Below, one piece after another: positions 13,469 to 21,943 of a stretch of 41,010 bases of DNA (the first letter of the stretch is position 1; every line of letters starts with the position of its first letter). Both the position numbers and the translations under genes were made by a program. The notes beneath the pieces were generated by a model, which saw only the letters and a list, made by a program, of their open reading frames with translations, was not told where the DNA came from and did not search any database. Origin of the DNA: Alphaproteobacteria bacterium (GTDB taxonomy: Bacteria; Pseudomonadota; Alphaproteobacteria; Puniceispirillales; Puniceispirillaceae); NCBI GenBank assembly GCA_009920665.1, contig RFZL01000018.1, positions 1 through 41,010 on the forward strand, written 5' to 3'.

Positions 13469-16360
13469 ATGCTTAAGAAGAAGAGGTCAGGGGTAGCGAA
13501 TAGCCCCCAGTCATCGTCTTTTTTCGGCAAGGTTGCGGAAAAGGTTGTTGACCGTCGTGCATTCCTGCGCGGCTCCGGTCTCGCGATTGGTGGCGTCGCC
13601 ACCGCGGTCGCGGTATCGGGCAGCAACGTTCGTCCGGCACAGGCATCTGTCGCCGGCGCAGCAGCTGAAATCAAGAAGACCGTCTGCACCCACTGTTCTG
13701 TCGGTTGTACCGTCATGGCAGAGGTTCAGAACGGTGTCTGGACAGGCCAGGAGCCCGGCTGGGACAGCCCGATCAACCTCGGTGCCCATTGTGCCAAGGG
13801 TGCCTCGGTTCGCGAAACCGCCAGCGGCGAACGCCGCCTGAAATATCCGCTGAAACTTGTCGGTGGCAAATGGACCCGCATGAGCTGGGACGAGGCCATC
13901 AACGAGATCGGCGACAAGATGCTGGAGATCCGCGAGCAGTCCGGACCGGATTCGGTCTATTGGCTGGGATCGGCAAAGAGCAATAACGAGCAGGCCTATC
14001 TGTTCCGCAAGCTCTACGCCTACTGGGGTTCCAACAATGGTGACCACCAGGCGCGTATCTGTCACTCGACCACGGTTGCCGGTGTTGCCAACACCTGGGG
14101 CTATGGCGCGATGACGAACTCGTACAATGACATTCACAATTCACGTGCGATATTCGTCATTGGTGGCAACCCGGCCGAGGCGCATCCTGTGTCTCTGCTT
14201 CACTTGCTAAAGGCCAAAGAGCAGAACAACGCGCCACTGATCGTCTGTGACCCGCGCTTCACGCGCACGGCAGCGCATGCCGATGAATATGTCCGCTTCC
14301 GCCCGGGTGCCGACGTCGCCCTGATCTGGGGCATCATGTGGCACATCTTCGAAAACGGCTGGGAGGACAAGGAGTTCATCCGTCAGCGCGTTTACGGGAT
14401 GGAAGATGTTCAGGCCGAGGTTGCGAAATGGACCCCGGAAGAGACCGAGCGTGTGACTGGTGTTCCCGGCTCGCAGCTGCGCCGCGTGGCCCAGCTGATG
14501 GCCAACAACCGCCCCGGCACCTTCATCTGGTGCATGGGTGGCACGCAGCACACCAACGGTAACAACAACACCCGTGCCTACTGCGCGTTGCAGCTGGCTC
14601 TCGGAAACATGGGCGTTGCCGGTGGTGGCGCAAACATCTTCCGTGGCCACGACAACGTTCAGGGCGCCACCGACTTCTGCGTTCTGTCGCACTCTCTGCC
14701 AGGCTATTACGGCCTGTCGGCAGGTGCCTGGAAGCACTGGTCGCGCGTCTGGGGTGAGGATTACGAGTGGATCAAGGCCCGCTTCGACTCCATCACCGGC
14801 AAGGACGGCAAGGCAAAGAGCCTGATGAACCTGAAGGGCATTCCGGTGTCTCGCTGGATCGACGGTGTTCTTGAAGACAAGGACAACATGGATCAGCCTG
14901 ACAATGTCCGGGCCATGGTCTTCTGGGGTCACGCGCCGAACTCGCAGACTCGCATGAAGGAAATGAAGACGGCGATGGAAAAGCTCGACCTGATGGTCGT
15001 GGTCGATCCATATCCGACCGTTTCCGCTGTCATGTCCGACCGTACAGATGGCGTCTATCTGCTGCCGGCAACGACACAGTTCGAGACCTACGGGTCAGTG
15101 ACTGCGTCGAACCGCTCGCTGCAGTGGCGTGAAAAGGTCATCGAGCCGTCCTTCGACTCGCTGCCTGATCACACCATCATCTACAAGTTCGCCAAGAAGC
15201 TGGGATTTGCCGACCGCATGTTCCGGAACATCTCGGTGAATGATGATGAGCCGCTGATCGAGGACGTGACCCGCGAGTTCAACAAGGGCATGTGGACAAT
15301 CGGCTACACCGGCCAGTCGCCTGAGCGCATGAAGGCGCATATGGCGAATCAGCACGTCTTCGACAGGACGACGTTGCAGGCTGTCGGTGGCGAGCTTGAC
15401 GGTGAATATTACGGCCTTCCGTGGCCGTGTTGGGGTACCGCCGAAATGGGTCACCCGGGCACGCCGCTGCTGTATGACACAAACAAGCCGGTTGCCGAGG
15501 GTGGTCTTTGTTTCCGCGCCCGTTTCGGGGTCGAGCATGAAGGCAACAACCTGCTTGCCGAAGGCTCCTACCCGGTCGGATCTGAAATCAAGGACGGCTA
15601 TCCCGAGTTCACCATGGGTATGCTGAAGAAGCTTGGCTGGGACGGCGATCTTACCGCTGAAGAGCGCGGCGTGATCGACGGCATTGCCGGTGACAAGACG
15701 AACTGGAAGGTCGACCTCTCGGGCGGCATCCAGCGTGTTGCCATCAAGCATGGCTGTGCACCGTTCGGCAACGCCAAGGCACGGGTCAAGGTCTGGACGT
15801 TCCCGGATCCGATCCCGCTTCACCGCGAGCCGCTCTACACGTCGCGCCGTGATCTGGTTGCGGACTATCCGACCTATTCGGACCGCAAGCTGTATCGTCT
15901 GCCGACACTGTACAAGTCGATCCAGGATGTCGATCACTCCGGCAACTATCCGATCATTCTGACCTCCGGTCGTCTGGTCGAATATGAAGGTGGTGGTGAC
16001 GAGACCCGGTCGAACCCGTGGCTGGCCGAACTGCAACAGGACATGTTCGTCGAGATCAACCCGTTCGATGCGAACGGCAAGTCGATCCGCAATGGCGACA
16101 TGGTCTGGGTGAGCACGCCGGAAGGCGCGCGCATCAAGGTGATGGCCATGGTGACGGAGCGTGTCGCACGCGGTGTTGCCTTCCTGCCATTCCACTTCGG
16201 TGGTCACATGGAAGGTAAGGACCTGCGGTCGAAATACCCGGAAGGGGCAGACCCGTATGTCCTTGGTGAAGCCGCTAACACGGCGATGACCTACGGTTAT
16301 GACTCGGTAACCCTCATGCAGGAGACGAAATGTTCTCTCTGCGAAATTGAACGTGCGTAA
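13469..16360 (+). CDS. fdh3A: Formate dehydrogenase FDH3 alpha (catalytic, Mo/W-bis-MGD) subunit
   Basis: The 963-residue catalytic subunit oxidises formate to CO2. A Tat signal begins VDRRAFLRGSGLAIGG (Arg29-Arg30), so the folded enzyme goes to the periplasmic side. A [4Fe-4S] motif follows: CTHCSVGC (Cys73, 76, 80) with Cys108 in GAHCAKG. The active site reads ARICHS with Cys198-His199, so a cysteine replaces the selenocysteine found in some homologues; the codon is TGT. MGGTQHTNGNNNTRA belongs to the bis-MGD binding core, and the C-terminal domain (from about residue 800) begins LTSGRLVEYEGGG. GGAGGAGAC precedes the ATG. Codons here favour GGT and CGT more than in neighbouring genes, suggesting high expression. 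Tungsten rather than molybdenum is possible given the TupA-like neighbour. Confidence 0.95.
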   Translation: MLKKKRSGVANSPQSSSFFGKVAEKVVDRRAFLRGSGLAIGGVATAVAVSGSNVRPAQASVAGAAAEIKKTVCTHCSVGCTVMAEVQNGVWTGQEPGWDSPINLGAHCAKGASVRETASGERRLKYPLKLVGGKWTRMSWDEAINEIGDKMLEIREQSGPDSVYWLGSAKSNNEQAYLFRKLYAYWGSNNGDHQARICHSTTVAGVANTWGYGAMTNSYNDIHNSRAIFVIGGNPAEAHPVSLLHLLKAKEQNNAPLIVCDPRFTRTAAHADEYVRFRPGADVALIWGIMWHIFENGWEDKEFIRQRVYGMEDVQAEVAKWTPEETERVTGVPGSQLRRVAQLMANNRPGTFIWCMGGTQHTNGNNNTRAYCALQLALGNMGVAGGGANIFRGHDNVQGATDFCVLSHSLPGYYGLSAGAWKHWSRVWGEDYEWIKARFDSITGKDGKAKSLMNLKGIPVSRWIDGVLEDKDNMDQPDNVRAMVFWGHAPNSQTRMKEMKTAMEKLDLMVVVDPYPTVSAVMSDRTDGVYLLPATTQFETYGSVTASNRSLQWREKVIEPSFDSLPDHTIIYKFAKKLGFADRMFRNISVNDDEPLIEDVTREFNKGMWTIGYTGQSPERMKAHMANQHVFDRTTLQAVGGELDGEYYGLPWPCWGTAEMGHPGTPLLYDTNKPVAEGGLCFRARFGVEHEGNNLLAEGSYPVGSEIKDGYPEFTMGMLKKLGWDGDLTAEERGVIDGIAGDKTNWKVDLSGGIQRVAIKHGCAPFGNAKARVKVWTFPDPIPLHREPLYTSRRDLVADYPTYSDRKLYRLPTLYKSIQDVDHSGNYPIILTSGRLVEYEGGGDETRSNPWLAELQQDMFVEINPFDANGKSIRNGDMVWVSTPEGARIKVMAMVTERVARGVAFLPFHFGGHMEGKDLRSKYPEGADPYVLGEAANTAMTYGYDSVTLMQETKCSLCEIERA

Positions 16361-16371
16361 GGGAGGCACTG

Positions 16372-16962
16372 ATGGCAAGAATGAAGTTTCTTTGTGACGC
16401 AGAGCGCTGCATCGAATGTAATGCCTGTGTCACCGCCTGTAAGAACGAGCACGAGGTGCCGTGGGGTGTGAACCGCCGTCGCGTGGTGACCATCCAGGAC
16501 GGCAAGCCTGGTGAACGTTCGATCTCGGTTGCCTGCATGCACTGTTCGGACGCGCCTTGCATGGCCGTCTGTCCTGTCGATTGCTTCTACCAGACCGACC
16601 AGGGTGTGGTTCTGCATTCGAAGGACCTGTGCATTGGCTGTGGTTACTGCTTCTACGCGTGCCCGTTTGGCGCGCCGCAGTACCCGCAGGCTGGCAACTA
16701 TGGATCGCGTGGCAAGATGGACAAATGTACCTTCTGCGCCGGTGGTCCGGAGGATGACATGAGTCAGTCCGAGTTCCAGAAGTACGGCCGTAACCGTCTG
16801 GCCGAGGGCAAGCTTCCGATCTGTGCGGAAATGTGCTCGACCAAGGCGCTTCTGGCCGGCGATGGCGACCAGGTCTCGAACATCTTCCGCGAGCGTGTTG
16901 TCGCCCGCGGGTTCGGATCCGGCGCCTGGGGCTGGGGCACGGCCTACTCGATCAAGAGCTGA
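16372..16962 (+). CDS. fdh3B: Formate dehydrogenase FDH3 beta subunit, four [4Fe-4S] clusters
   Basis: A 196-residue iron-sulfur protein that passes electrons from the alpha to the gamma subunit. All 16 cysteines for four [4Fe-4S] clusters are present: Cys13/16/19/23, Cys55/58/63/67, Cys87/90/93/97 and the split set Cys119/122/151/155. It has no signal peptide, as expected for a subunit exported by hitch-hiking on the Tat signal of alpha. Unlike E. coli FdnH, no C-terminal membrane helix is visible, so attachment depends on gamma. It follows alpha by 11 bases with GGGAGG as ribosome site, and a strong hairpin lies directly after its stop. Codon use is similar to alpha. Confidence 0.95.
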   Translation: MARMKFLCDAERCIECNACVTACKNEHEVPWGVNRRRVVTIQDGKPGERSISVACMHCSDAPCMAVCPVDCFYQTDQGVVLHSKDLCIGCGYCFYACPFGAPQYPQAGNYGSRGKMDKCTFCAGGPEDDMSQSEFQKYGRNRLAEGKLPICAEMCSTKALLAGDGDQVSNIFRERVVARGFGSGAWGWGTAYSIKS

Positions 16963-16979
16963 CAGGCTGTCACAAAATC

Positions 16980-17010
16980 AGGCTCCCCCGCATGCGCGGG
17001 GGAGCCTTTC
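16980..17010 (+). terminator. Strong hairpin after fdh3B
   Basis: AGGCTCCCCCGC (16980-16991) pairs perfectly with GCGGGGGAGCCT (16996-17007) around a four-base loop, followed by only a short TTTC. It starts 18 bases after the beta-subunit stop. With such a short T run it may terminate only part of the transcripts or protect the 3' end of the alpha-beta message, giving more alpha/beta than gamma and downstream products. Confidence 0.75.
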
Positions 17011-17074
17011 AACCAGAGATTCAACGGACTATCGTGCTGCGCCGTGAACCGGCGGGCCGGAGGAGCTGGACGTC

Positions 17075-17269
17075 ATGACCGGTCAAAAACTTGCTGGCAT
17101 GCTCGCGCTGATCGCTGTTGCCGGATTTCTGCAGGCCTGCGAACAGGAAGAGCGTGGCCGGATCCTGCAATATGAGAAGGGGACCTATCTTGGTCCTGCT
17201 GATCAGTCGCTTTCGAATGAACAGCTTCGTGAAATCGAAGTCAGGACAAACCTTCAGGCCTGGTACTAG
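17075..17269 (+). CDS. Small lipoprotein between FDH beta and gamma
   Basis: A 64-residue protein with a hydrophobic N-terminus and LQAC at residues 19-22, a usable lipobox (Gln at -2 is less common), so it is probably a lipid-anchored periplasmic peptide of about 43 residues. The mature part, with RGRILQYEKGTYLG and the end REIEVRTNLQAWY, has no known domain that I can name. GGAGGA at 17058-17063 precedes the ATG. It lies after the hairpin that follows beta and 52 bases before gamma. Small proteins in this slot recur in FDH3-type clusters, by memory, so it may be a structural accessory of the membrane complex. Confidence 0.75.
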   Translation: MTGQKLAGMLALIAVAGFLQACEQEERGRILQYEKGTYLGPADQSLSNEQLREIEVRTNLQAWY

Positions 17270-17321
17270 GGGCCAACAGCCGGGGCGCCCTCGGGCTGCC
17301 GGTACCATAAGGGGTGATATC

Positions 17322-18377
17322 ATGATGCAAGCAAACGCATTCAGAATTCTCGCGCTGCTGGCCGTGCTGCTTTGCGGTGCCACAAGCCTGCCGACCGACG
17401 CCGCGGCGCAGCAGGCAGGTGCCGTGCCGGGCGACGCGCTGGGGTTGAACTCCGACACCGATCTGTGGCGGTTTGTGCGGACCGGCAATGCCGGCAGCAC
17501 GCAGATGAAGAACGAACTTGCCGCGGTGATGATCCAGTCGGAAGGTGACAATTATCGTGCAATCCGCAATGGTCCGATCTCTGCCTTCGGCGGAATCGGC
17601 CTTATCATCGTCATTTTCGTGCTTGGGCTGTTCTACATGGTTCGCGGCAGGATCAAGATCGACAGCGGGCCGTCCGGCGCCACCATTCTACGGTTTGCGA
17701 CCATCGACAGGTTCGCCCATTGGCTGATGGCGGGCTCGTTCATCATCCTCGGTATTACCGGTCTGAACATGCTTTATGGCCGTTATGTGCTGTTGCCGGT
17801 GATTGGCAAGGACGCCTTTGCGGCGCTGACCGCAGCTGGCAAATATGCGCATAATTTCCTGGCCTTTGCCTTCATGGCGGGCCTTGCGCTGTCCTTCCTC
17901 CTGTGGGTTCGCCACAACATCCCGAACAAGGTCGACTGGCAGTGGATCAAGATGGGTGGCGGCATCGTCAAGAAAGGTGTTCACCCTCCGGCCAGGAAGT
18001 TCAATGCCGGGCAGAAGATCATTTTCTGGGCGGTGATGATTGGCGGCCTGTCGGTCAGCATGTCGGGGATCGCGCTGATGTTCCCGTTCCAGACGACGAT
18101 GTTTGGCGACACATTCGCGCTTCTGAACGGGTTTGGCTTCAGCCTGCCAACCGATTTCACGCCGTTGCAGGAACAGCAGCTGAACCAGCTGTGGCACGGT
18201 TTTGTATCGCTGGTGCTGATCGTCATGATCATGGCCCATATCTATATCGGTTCGGTTGGCATGGAAGGCGCGCTTGATGCGATGAATTCCGGCCATGTCG
18301 ATCGCAACTGGGCCAAGGAGCACCACAGCCTCTGGGTCGAGGAAGAAGACCAGAAGGCTGCCAAGCCGGCGGAATAA
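17322..18377 (+). CDS. fdh3C: Formate dehydrogenase FDH3 gamma subunit (cytochrome b556 type)
   Basis: This 351-residue membrane protein anchors the enzyme and takes electrons from beta to quinone or a cytochrome. It starts with a cleavable signal (about residues 1-27), then a periplasmic segment of about 60 residues (DTDLWRFVRTG and others) typical of alphaproteobacterial gamma subunits and absent from E. coli FdnI. Hydrophobic segments lie near residues 90-110, 130-152, 172-194, 235-258 and 295-315. Histidines suited to bind two b haems occur in RFAHWL, KYAHNF, LWHGF and MAHIYIG. AAGGGG precedes two adjacent ATG codons (17322 and 17325). The last residues are charged and probably cytoplasmic. 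Confidence 0.92.
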   Translation: MMQANAFRILALLAVLLCGATSLPTDAAAQQAGAVPGDALGLNSDTDLWRFVRTGNAGSTQMKNELAAVMIQSEGDNYRAIRNGPISAFGGIGLIIVIFVLGLFYMVRGRIKIDSGPSGATILRFATIDRFAHWLMAGSFIILGITGLNMLYGRYVLLPVIGKDAFAALTAAGKYAHNFLAFAFMAGLALSFLLWVRHNIPNKVDWQWIKMGGGIVKKGVHPPARKFNAGQKIIFWAVMIGGLSVSMSGIALMFPFQTTMFGDTFALLNGFGFSLPTDFTPLQEQQLNQLWHGFVSLVLIVMIMAHIYIGSVGMEGALDAMNSGHVDRNWAKEHHSLWVEEEDQKAAKPAE

Positions 18378-18400
18378 ACCGACCGGCATCGGGTGACATT

Positions 18401-19789
18401 GTGGCACGCCATGCATGGCTGACATCATCAAGGCCGTCCGGAAGTCTCCGGGCGGCTTTGCTTGTGCTTGTTTTCTGGATCGCCGGTGTCAGCACGGTGC
18501 AGGCGTTCGACCGCTACACGGCGCATGGGGGTCCGGTTCGCGACCTGACGCTGTCGCCGGATGGCAGCACCCTCGTTTCGGCGAGTTTCGATTATTCGGC
18601 GGTCATCTGGCAGGCCCCCGACATTACCGAGCGGAACGTCCTCTTTGCGCATGAGGCGGCGGTGAACACTGCCAGATTTGCCCCGGATGGCAGCCTGCTG
18701 GCGACGGCCGGCGATGATGGCAGAATCTATCTCTGGCCGCAGAGCATCCTTGGTGAGGAAGACCCGCAACCGGTCATTCTGGCCGGCCATCGGGGCAAGA
18801 TTGTCAATCTGGCCTTCTCGGATGATGGCAGGCTGCTGGCTTCGGCCAGCTGGGACGGGTCGATCGGGATCTGGCCGCTCGATGGCGGGCTTGCCTCCGC
18901 TGCCGAGGGCAGCCGGTTCATCCGCGGTCATGACGGGCCGGTGAATGGCGTGCAGTTCTCGGCCGATGGCGAACATCTCTACAGCGCCGGCTATGATGGC
19001 CAGATTCGCAAATGGCGGCTGGCGAACGGTGAGTATCTGCGCAGTGTGGTGCGCAATGGCTGGAGCGTGTCGGTCTTCGCCATTGACGAGGCGAATGACA
19101 TCGTTGCCTACGGGTCATCCGACGGCACGATGAATGTTGAAAGACTGTCCGATGGCGCCGAGGTGATACGGCTTGGCGATGAACGGGTGCCGGTGCTGGC
19201 GATCCACGGCAGCCCGTCATACGAGATGCTTGCCTTCGGCAATGCCAAGGGGCGGGTCGTCGTGATTAACACCGCCGACTGGTCGATTGTCCGCGATTTC
19301 AATGCCGCCAACGGTCCGGTCTGGTCGGTGGTGATCATGCCTGACGGCAAGTCTCTGGTTGTCGCCGGGCTGGATGATTTCATCACGCGCTGGGAATTGT
19401 TCGAGTTTCCGCCGGAATTTCTGGAACGCCCGGGGCCGGCGCGCCGGTTCCACCCCGCCACCGCCATCAGCAATGGTGAAAAGCAGTTTGCCCGCAAATG
19501 CAGCGTCTGCCATACGCTGAGCCCCGACGGCAAGCGCCGTGCCGGGCCGACGCTTTTCGGTGTGTTCGGCCGGATGGCGGGCACGCTTGAAGGCTATCCC
19601 TATTCAAAGGCTTTGTTGGACTCCGACATTGTCTGGAACGAGGAGACCATCAACCGCCTGTTCGACGATGGCCCGGATGTGGTGACACCGGGAACGAAGA
19701 TGCCGATCCAGCGGATGAAGAACGCGCAGGACCGGATTGACCTTGTAACCTTCTTGAAAATGGCCACCAAAGAGACAATAGTTGAGTAA
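18401..19789 (+). CDS. Periplasmic WD40-repeat protein fused to a cytochrome c domain
   Basis: The 462-residue product starts at GTG (18401), with a signal anchor near residues 17-35 ending STVQAF. Residues 38-335 hold about seven WD40-type blades; examples are GGPVRDLTLSPDGSTLVSAS, GKIVNLAFSDDGRLLASAS and GPVNGVQFSADGEHLYSAG. Residues 355-460 form a class I cytochrome c domain with CSVCH (Cys367, Cys370, His371), a GPTLFGVFGR segment and Met434 in GTKMPIQ as likely sixth ligand. A propeller attached to a haem domain suggests a docking platform that takes electrons from formate oxidation into the respiratory chain; this is inference. It follows gamma by 23 bases in the same direction. No clear ribosome site is seen for the GTG. 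Confidence 0.85.
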   Translation: MARHAWLTSSRPSGSLRAALLVLVFWIAGVSTVQAFDRYTAHGGPVRDLTLSPDGSTLVSASFDYSAVIWQAPDITERNVLFAHEAAVNTARFAPDGSLLATAGDDGRIYLWPQSILGEEDPQPVILAGHRGKIVNLAFSDDGRLLASASWDGSIGIWPLDGGLASAAEGSRFIRGHDGPVNGVQFSADGEHLYSAGYDGQIRKWRLANGEYLRSVVRNGWSVSVFAIDEANDIVAYGSSDGTMNVERLSDGAEVIRLGDERVPVLAIHGSPSYEMLAFGNAKGRVVVINTADWSIVRDFNAANGPVWSVVIMPDGKSLVVAGLDDFITRWELFEFPPEFLERPGPARRFHPATAISNGEKQFARKCSVCHTLSPDGKRRAGPTLFGVFGRMAGTLEGYPYSKALLDSDIVWNEETINRLFDDGPDVVTPGTKMPIQRMKNAQDRIDLVTFLKMATKETIVE

Positions 19790-19827
19790 CGGGCGCGGTG
19801 TGGCCGATGCCCGTCAGGGAGACAGAG

Positions 19828-19950
19828 ATGAAAATGTTCCTTATCAGTTCCGGCGTTGCCGTCGTGATCGCGGTGGTCGCCTTTTACATGCTGCAGTCAA
19901 CCGGCATGGACACCGCATCGGTTCTGTCCGGACCGGATGTCCGGCTTTAG
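19828..19950 (+). CDS. 40-residue single-pass membrane peptide
   Basis: This frame begins MKMFLISSGVAVVIAVVAFY, contains one hydrophobic helix (about residues 3-22) and ends DVRL. CAGGGAGAC gives a ribosome site just before the ATG. It is short enough to be missed by automatic annotation. It lies between the WD40-cytochrome gene and the protease gene and overlaps the latter by 14 bases, which argues that it is translated. Function unknown; a small subunit or assembly peptide of the membrane-bound formate oxidation complex is possible. Confidence 0.6.
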   Translation: MKMFLISSGVAVVIAVVAFYMLQSTGMDTASVLSGPDVRL

Positions 19951-20716
19951 GCGATATCTGACAGACCGCTGCCGCCGCTTTGCCGTCGCCAGCCTGTTCT
20001 TCAGTCTGGTGTTCAGCCTGTGTTGCGGAATGCTGCCGGGACCGGCGTGGCAACCGGCACTGGCTGATCACGGGCCGGCCACCTGGCGCGCTGCCGTATC
20101 ATCGATCATTGTTGTGGAACCGACCTGGCCCGGTTATGGCCGTCCCGGATTCGGGGCGCCGCCGGGGACTGCGCCGGCCGGTACCGGAATCTATTTTGGT
20201 ACCGGCGCCGAGACGCGTTATATCCTCACCGCGGCGCACGTCATTGCGCGCGCGGTCAGGGTCGAGACGGTGGATTCCGATGGCCTGCGCCATGACGCCG
20301 AAATTATTGCCATTGATGGCGCCCGTGATCTCGCGGTGCTGAAAACCGGCCTGCCGGCACCGCCCATCGCGTTGCGCCGCACCGATCCCGAGGTGGGCGC
20401 GCATGTCTGCGCCATCGGCAACAGTTTCGGTCTTGGTCTGAGCTTCAGCTGCGGCGTCATTTCGGCGGTGCATCGCCGTAATGTCGGTTTCAACGCCGTT
20501 GAGGATTTCGTGCAGACCGACGCGGCGGTCAATCCGGGGGCGTCAGGCGGCGCACTTGTCGACCCGCAAGGCCGCCTTGTCGGGCTGATTGACGGGATTT
20601 TCACCAAGGAGGCCGATATCGACGCCGGGGTGAATTTCGCCGTGTCGGTTCCGATGATCCTCGAATCCCTGGGCTCGCTGCGGGAAATCCATCCCGACAT
20701 TCCGCTGATCGACTAG
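19937..20716 (+). CDS. Trypsin-like (HtrA/S1C-type) serine protease, exported
   Basis: A 259-residue protein with a long signal or anchor (about residues 14-44) and a chymotrypsin-fold domain. The catalytic triad is visible: His101 in YILTAAHV, Asp131 in ARDLAVL and Ser203 in NPGASGGAL. It ends soon after the protease domain, so unlike DegP it has no PDZ domain. It starts within the preceding small gene (14-base overlap), so the two should be co-translated. It is the last gene of the FDH island and could process or quality-check the secreted components, though a general periplasmic role cannot be excluded. Confidence 0.85.
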   Translation: MSGFRRYLTDRCRRFAVASLFFSLVFSLCCGMLPGPAWQPALADHGPATWRAAVSSIIVVEPTWPGYGRPGFGAPPGTAPAGTGIYFGTGAETRYILTAAHVIARAVRVETVDSDGLRHDAEIIAIDGARDLAVLKTGLPAPPIALRRTDPEVGAHVCAIGNSFGLGLSFSCGVISAVHRRNVGFNAVEDFVQTDAAVNPGASGGALVDPQGRLVGLIDGIFTKEADIDAGVNFAVSVPMILESLGSLREIHPDIPLID

Positions 20717-20733
20717 CCCGGTCGGGCCGCTAG
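20713..20733. terminator. Weak hairpin between convergent genes
   Basis: CTAGC (20713-20717) and GCTAG (20729-20733) are inverted around a GC-rich core. Both stop codons (TAG of the protease and TAG of the opposing oxygenase gene) lie in the arms. With no T run it is at best a weak bidirectional stop. Confidence 0.3.
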
Positions 20734-21377
20734 CGCGGGATATAGTCGGCCTTCCATTTCAGCACCACATTGAAGGACACCGAAATCCGCGGCACCTCGG
20801 CCATGTTCGGATGCACAAGATGGTGCAGGAAGGCCGGCCAGAGAAGCAGGTCACCGCCAACCGGCAGGATACGATGTTCCGGGTCGACCTGACCGTCACC
20901 GCGAATGGCGTTCATATTGGCCTGTGGGCGCGGGTCGAAAAAACTGATCGATGCCGGGTTCAGATCGGATCTGTAGGTTTCCGCATCGGTCTGGTCGGGG
21001 ACGTTCACGTAGTAGGTTCCCGACAGCCAGGAATGCGGGTGGTTGTGGAGATTGTGGTAGTCACCGCGGAAATTCACATTGCCCCAGCCCTGAAGCGTCC
21101 ATTCAAGCTGATAGTCGATTCCCGCCGCCGCGGCATAATCAAGCACGGCCCGGTCACAGCATTGCCGCAGCCACTGAACCGCCGGGTGGTCCATGGTGAA
21201 CAGGTTGTCGGCCGTGTAATCCACCGTCATGTCGTCGATTTCGGCGTTACGCTCCATGATCACCGCCGACAGCGCCGGATTGGCCATTTCGGCGCCGGGG
21301 AGGCGGACGCGCATGAACTGCGTCGGCCAGAGATTCAGGATTTGCGGTTGTCCCTCGGCGGGGGCTGTGTCGTCCAT
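20730..21377 (-). CDS. Putative 2-oxoglutarate/Fe(II) oxygenase (TIGR02466 type)
   Basis: A 215-residue cytoplasmic protein. NLHNHPHSWLSGTYYVN near residue 115 gives the metal-binding His region followed by the typical GTYYV strand. Near the end, LLLWPAFLHHLVHP supplies the distal His, and PRISVSFNV the Arg that would bind 2-oxoglutarate. This pattern matches the family annotated as TIGR02466, putative 2OG-Fe(II) oxygenases of unknown substrate. GAGGAG lies before the ATG at 21377. It converges with the protease gene of the FDH island and seems unrelated to it. Substrate unknown. Confidence 0.8.
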   Translation of the reverse strand: MDDTAPAEGQPQILNLWPTQFMRVRLPGAEMANPALSAVIMERNAEIDDMTVDYTADNLFTMDHPAVQWLRQCCDRAVLDYAAAAGIDYQLEWTLQGWGNVNFRGDYHNLHNHPHSWLSGTYYVNVPDQTDAETYRSDLNPASISFFDPRPQANMNAIRGDGQVDPEHRILPVGGDLLLWPAFLHHLVHPNMAEVPRISVSFNVVLKWKADYIPR

Positions 21378-21610
21378 GATGGAGGCTCCTCGGCATCAGA
21401 ATATGGCATCAGGATAGCCCCAAAGCGCGGCTGGCAACAGCGGGGCATTGCCGCAGGGACGGATCATCCGGCGGCCGGCTATGACGAATCCACTGGCAAG
21501 CTGTCTTGCCCAAGGCCCTGCGAAAATGCTTTGCTTGATGGTGGTGCTTGCCAGCGTGACGATCATCCGACATCACGCGGTGGGTAGGGACGGGTTGAGG
21601 ATGTGGTGAC

Positions 21611-21805
21611 ATGGCACAGACGGCAGGGCAGTCATACGTACCGCCAGAGGGTGATGGCGCGGCTGACCGTCAATCTGTCGATGGCGACACGCCGCTTACC
21701 GATGCCCTGCTGGACCAGTTCTCCGCCTATTATCTGGTGACCGTTCTCGCCATCAGGGCACTTGAGGAGGCGCGCCGCCAACATGCGCTTGCCGAGACCG
21801 GATAA
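21611..21805 (+). CDS. Small unknown protein
   Basis: A 64-residue frame with a disordered, Gly/Asp-rich first third and a helical second half (TDALLDQFSAYYLVTVLAIR), which could be an amphipathic or short membrane-touching helix. A GGTTGAGG-like ribosome site precedes the ATG. No family recognised. Third-position GC is similar to that of true genes nearby, but a chance frame cannot be excluded. It stands alone between a divergent oxygenase gene and a GMC dehydrogenase gene. Confidence 0.45.
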   Translation: MAQTAGQSYVPPEGDGAADRQSVDGDTPLTDALLDQFSAYYLVTVLAIRALEEARRQHALAETG

Positions 21806-21943
21806 AACCCTGCCACCTCCCTTTATTGTGACTGATAGGGGCTTGCGTTGCATAACCATGCGTGCGTCCCTCGATTGTATTGAATAAAGTGAAAAAGCCT
21901 CGAACAATATGGATGGAGACGGTCGATAGCAGAGGTTTTCAGG

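Noticed and set aside
14038-14070. Possible selenocysteine (TGA) codon at the FDH active site
   Set aside because: The active-site codon is TGT (Cys198), so no selenocysteine insertion is needed and no SECIS-like hairpin was sought.
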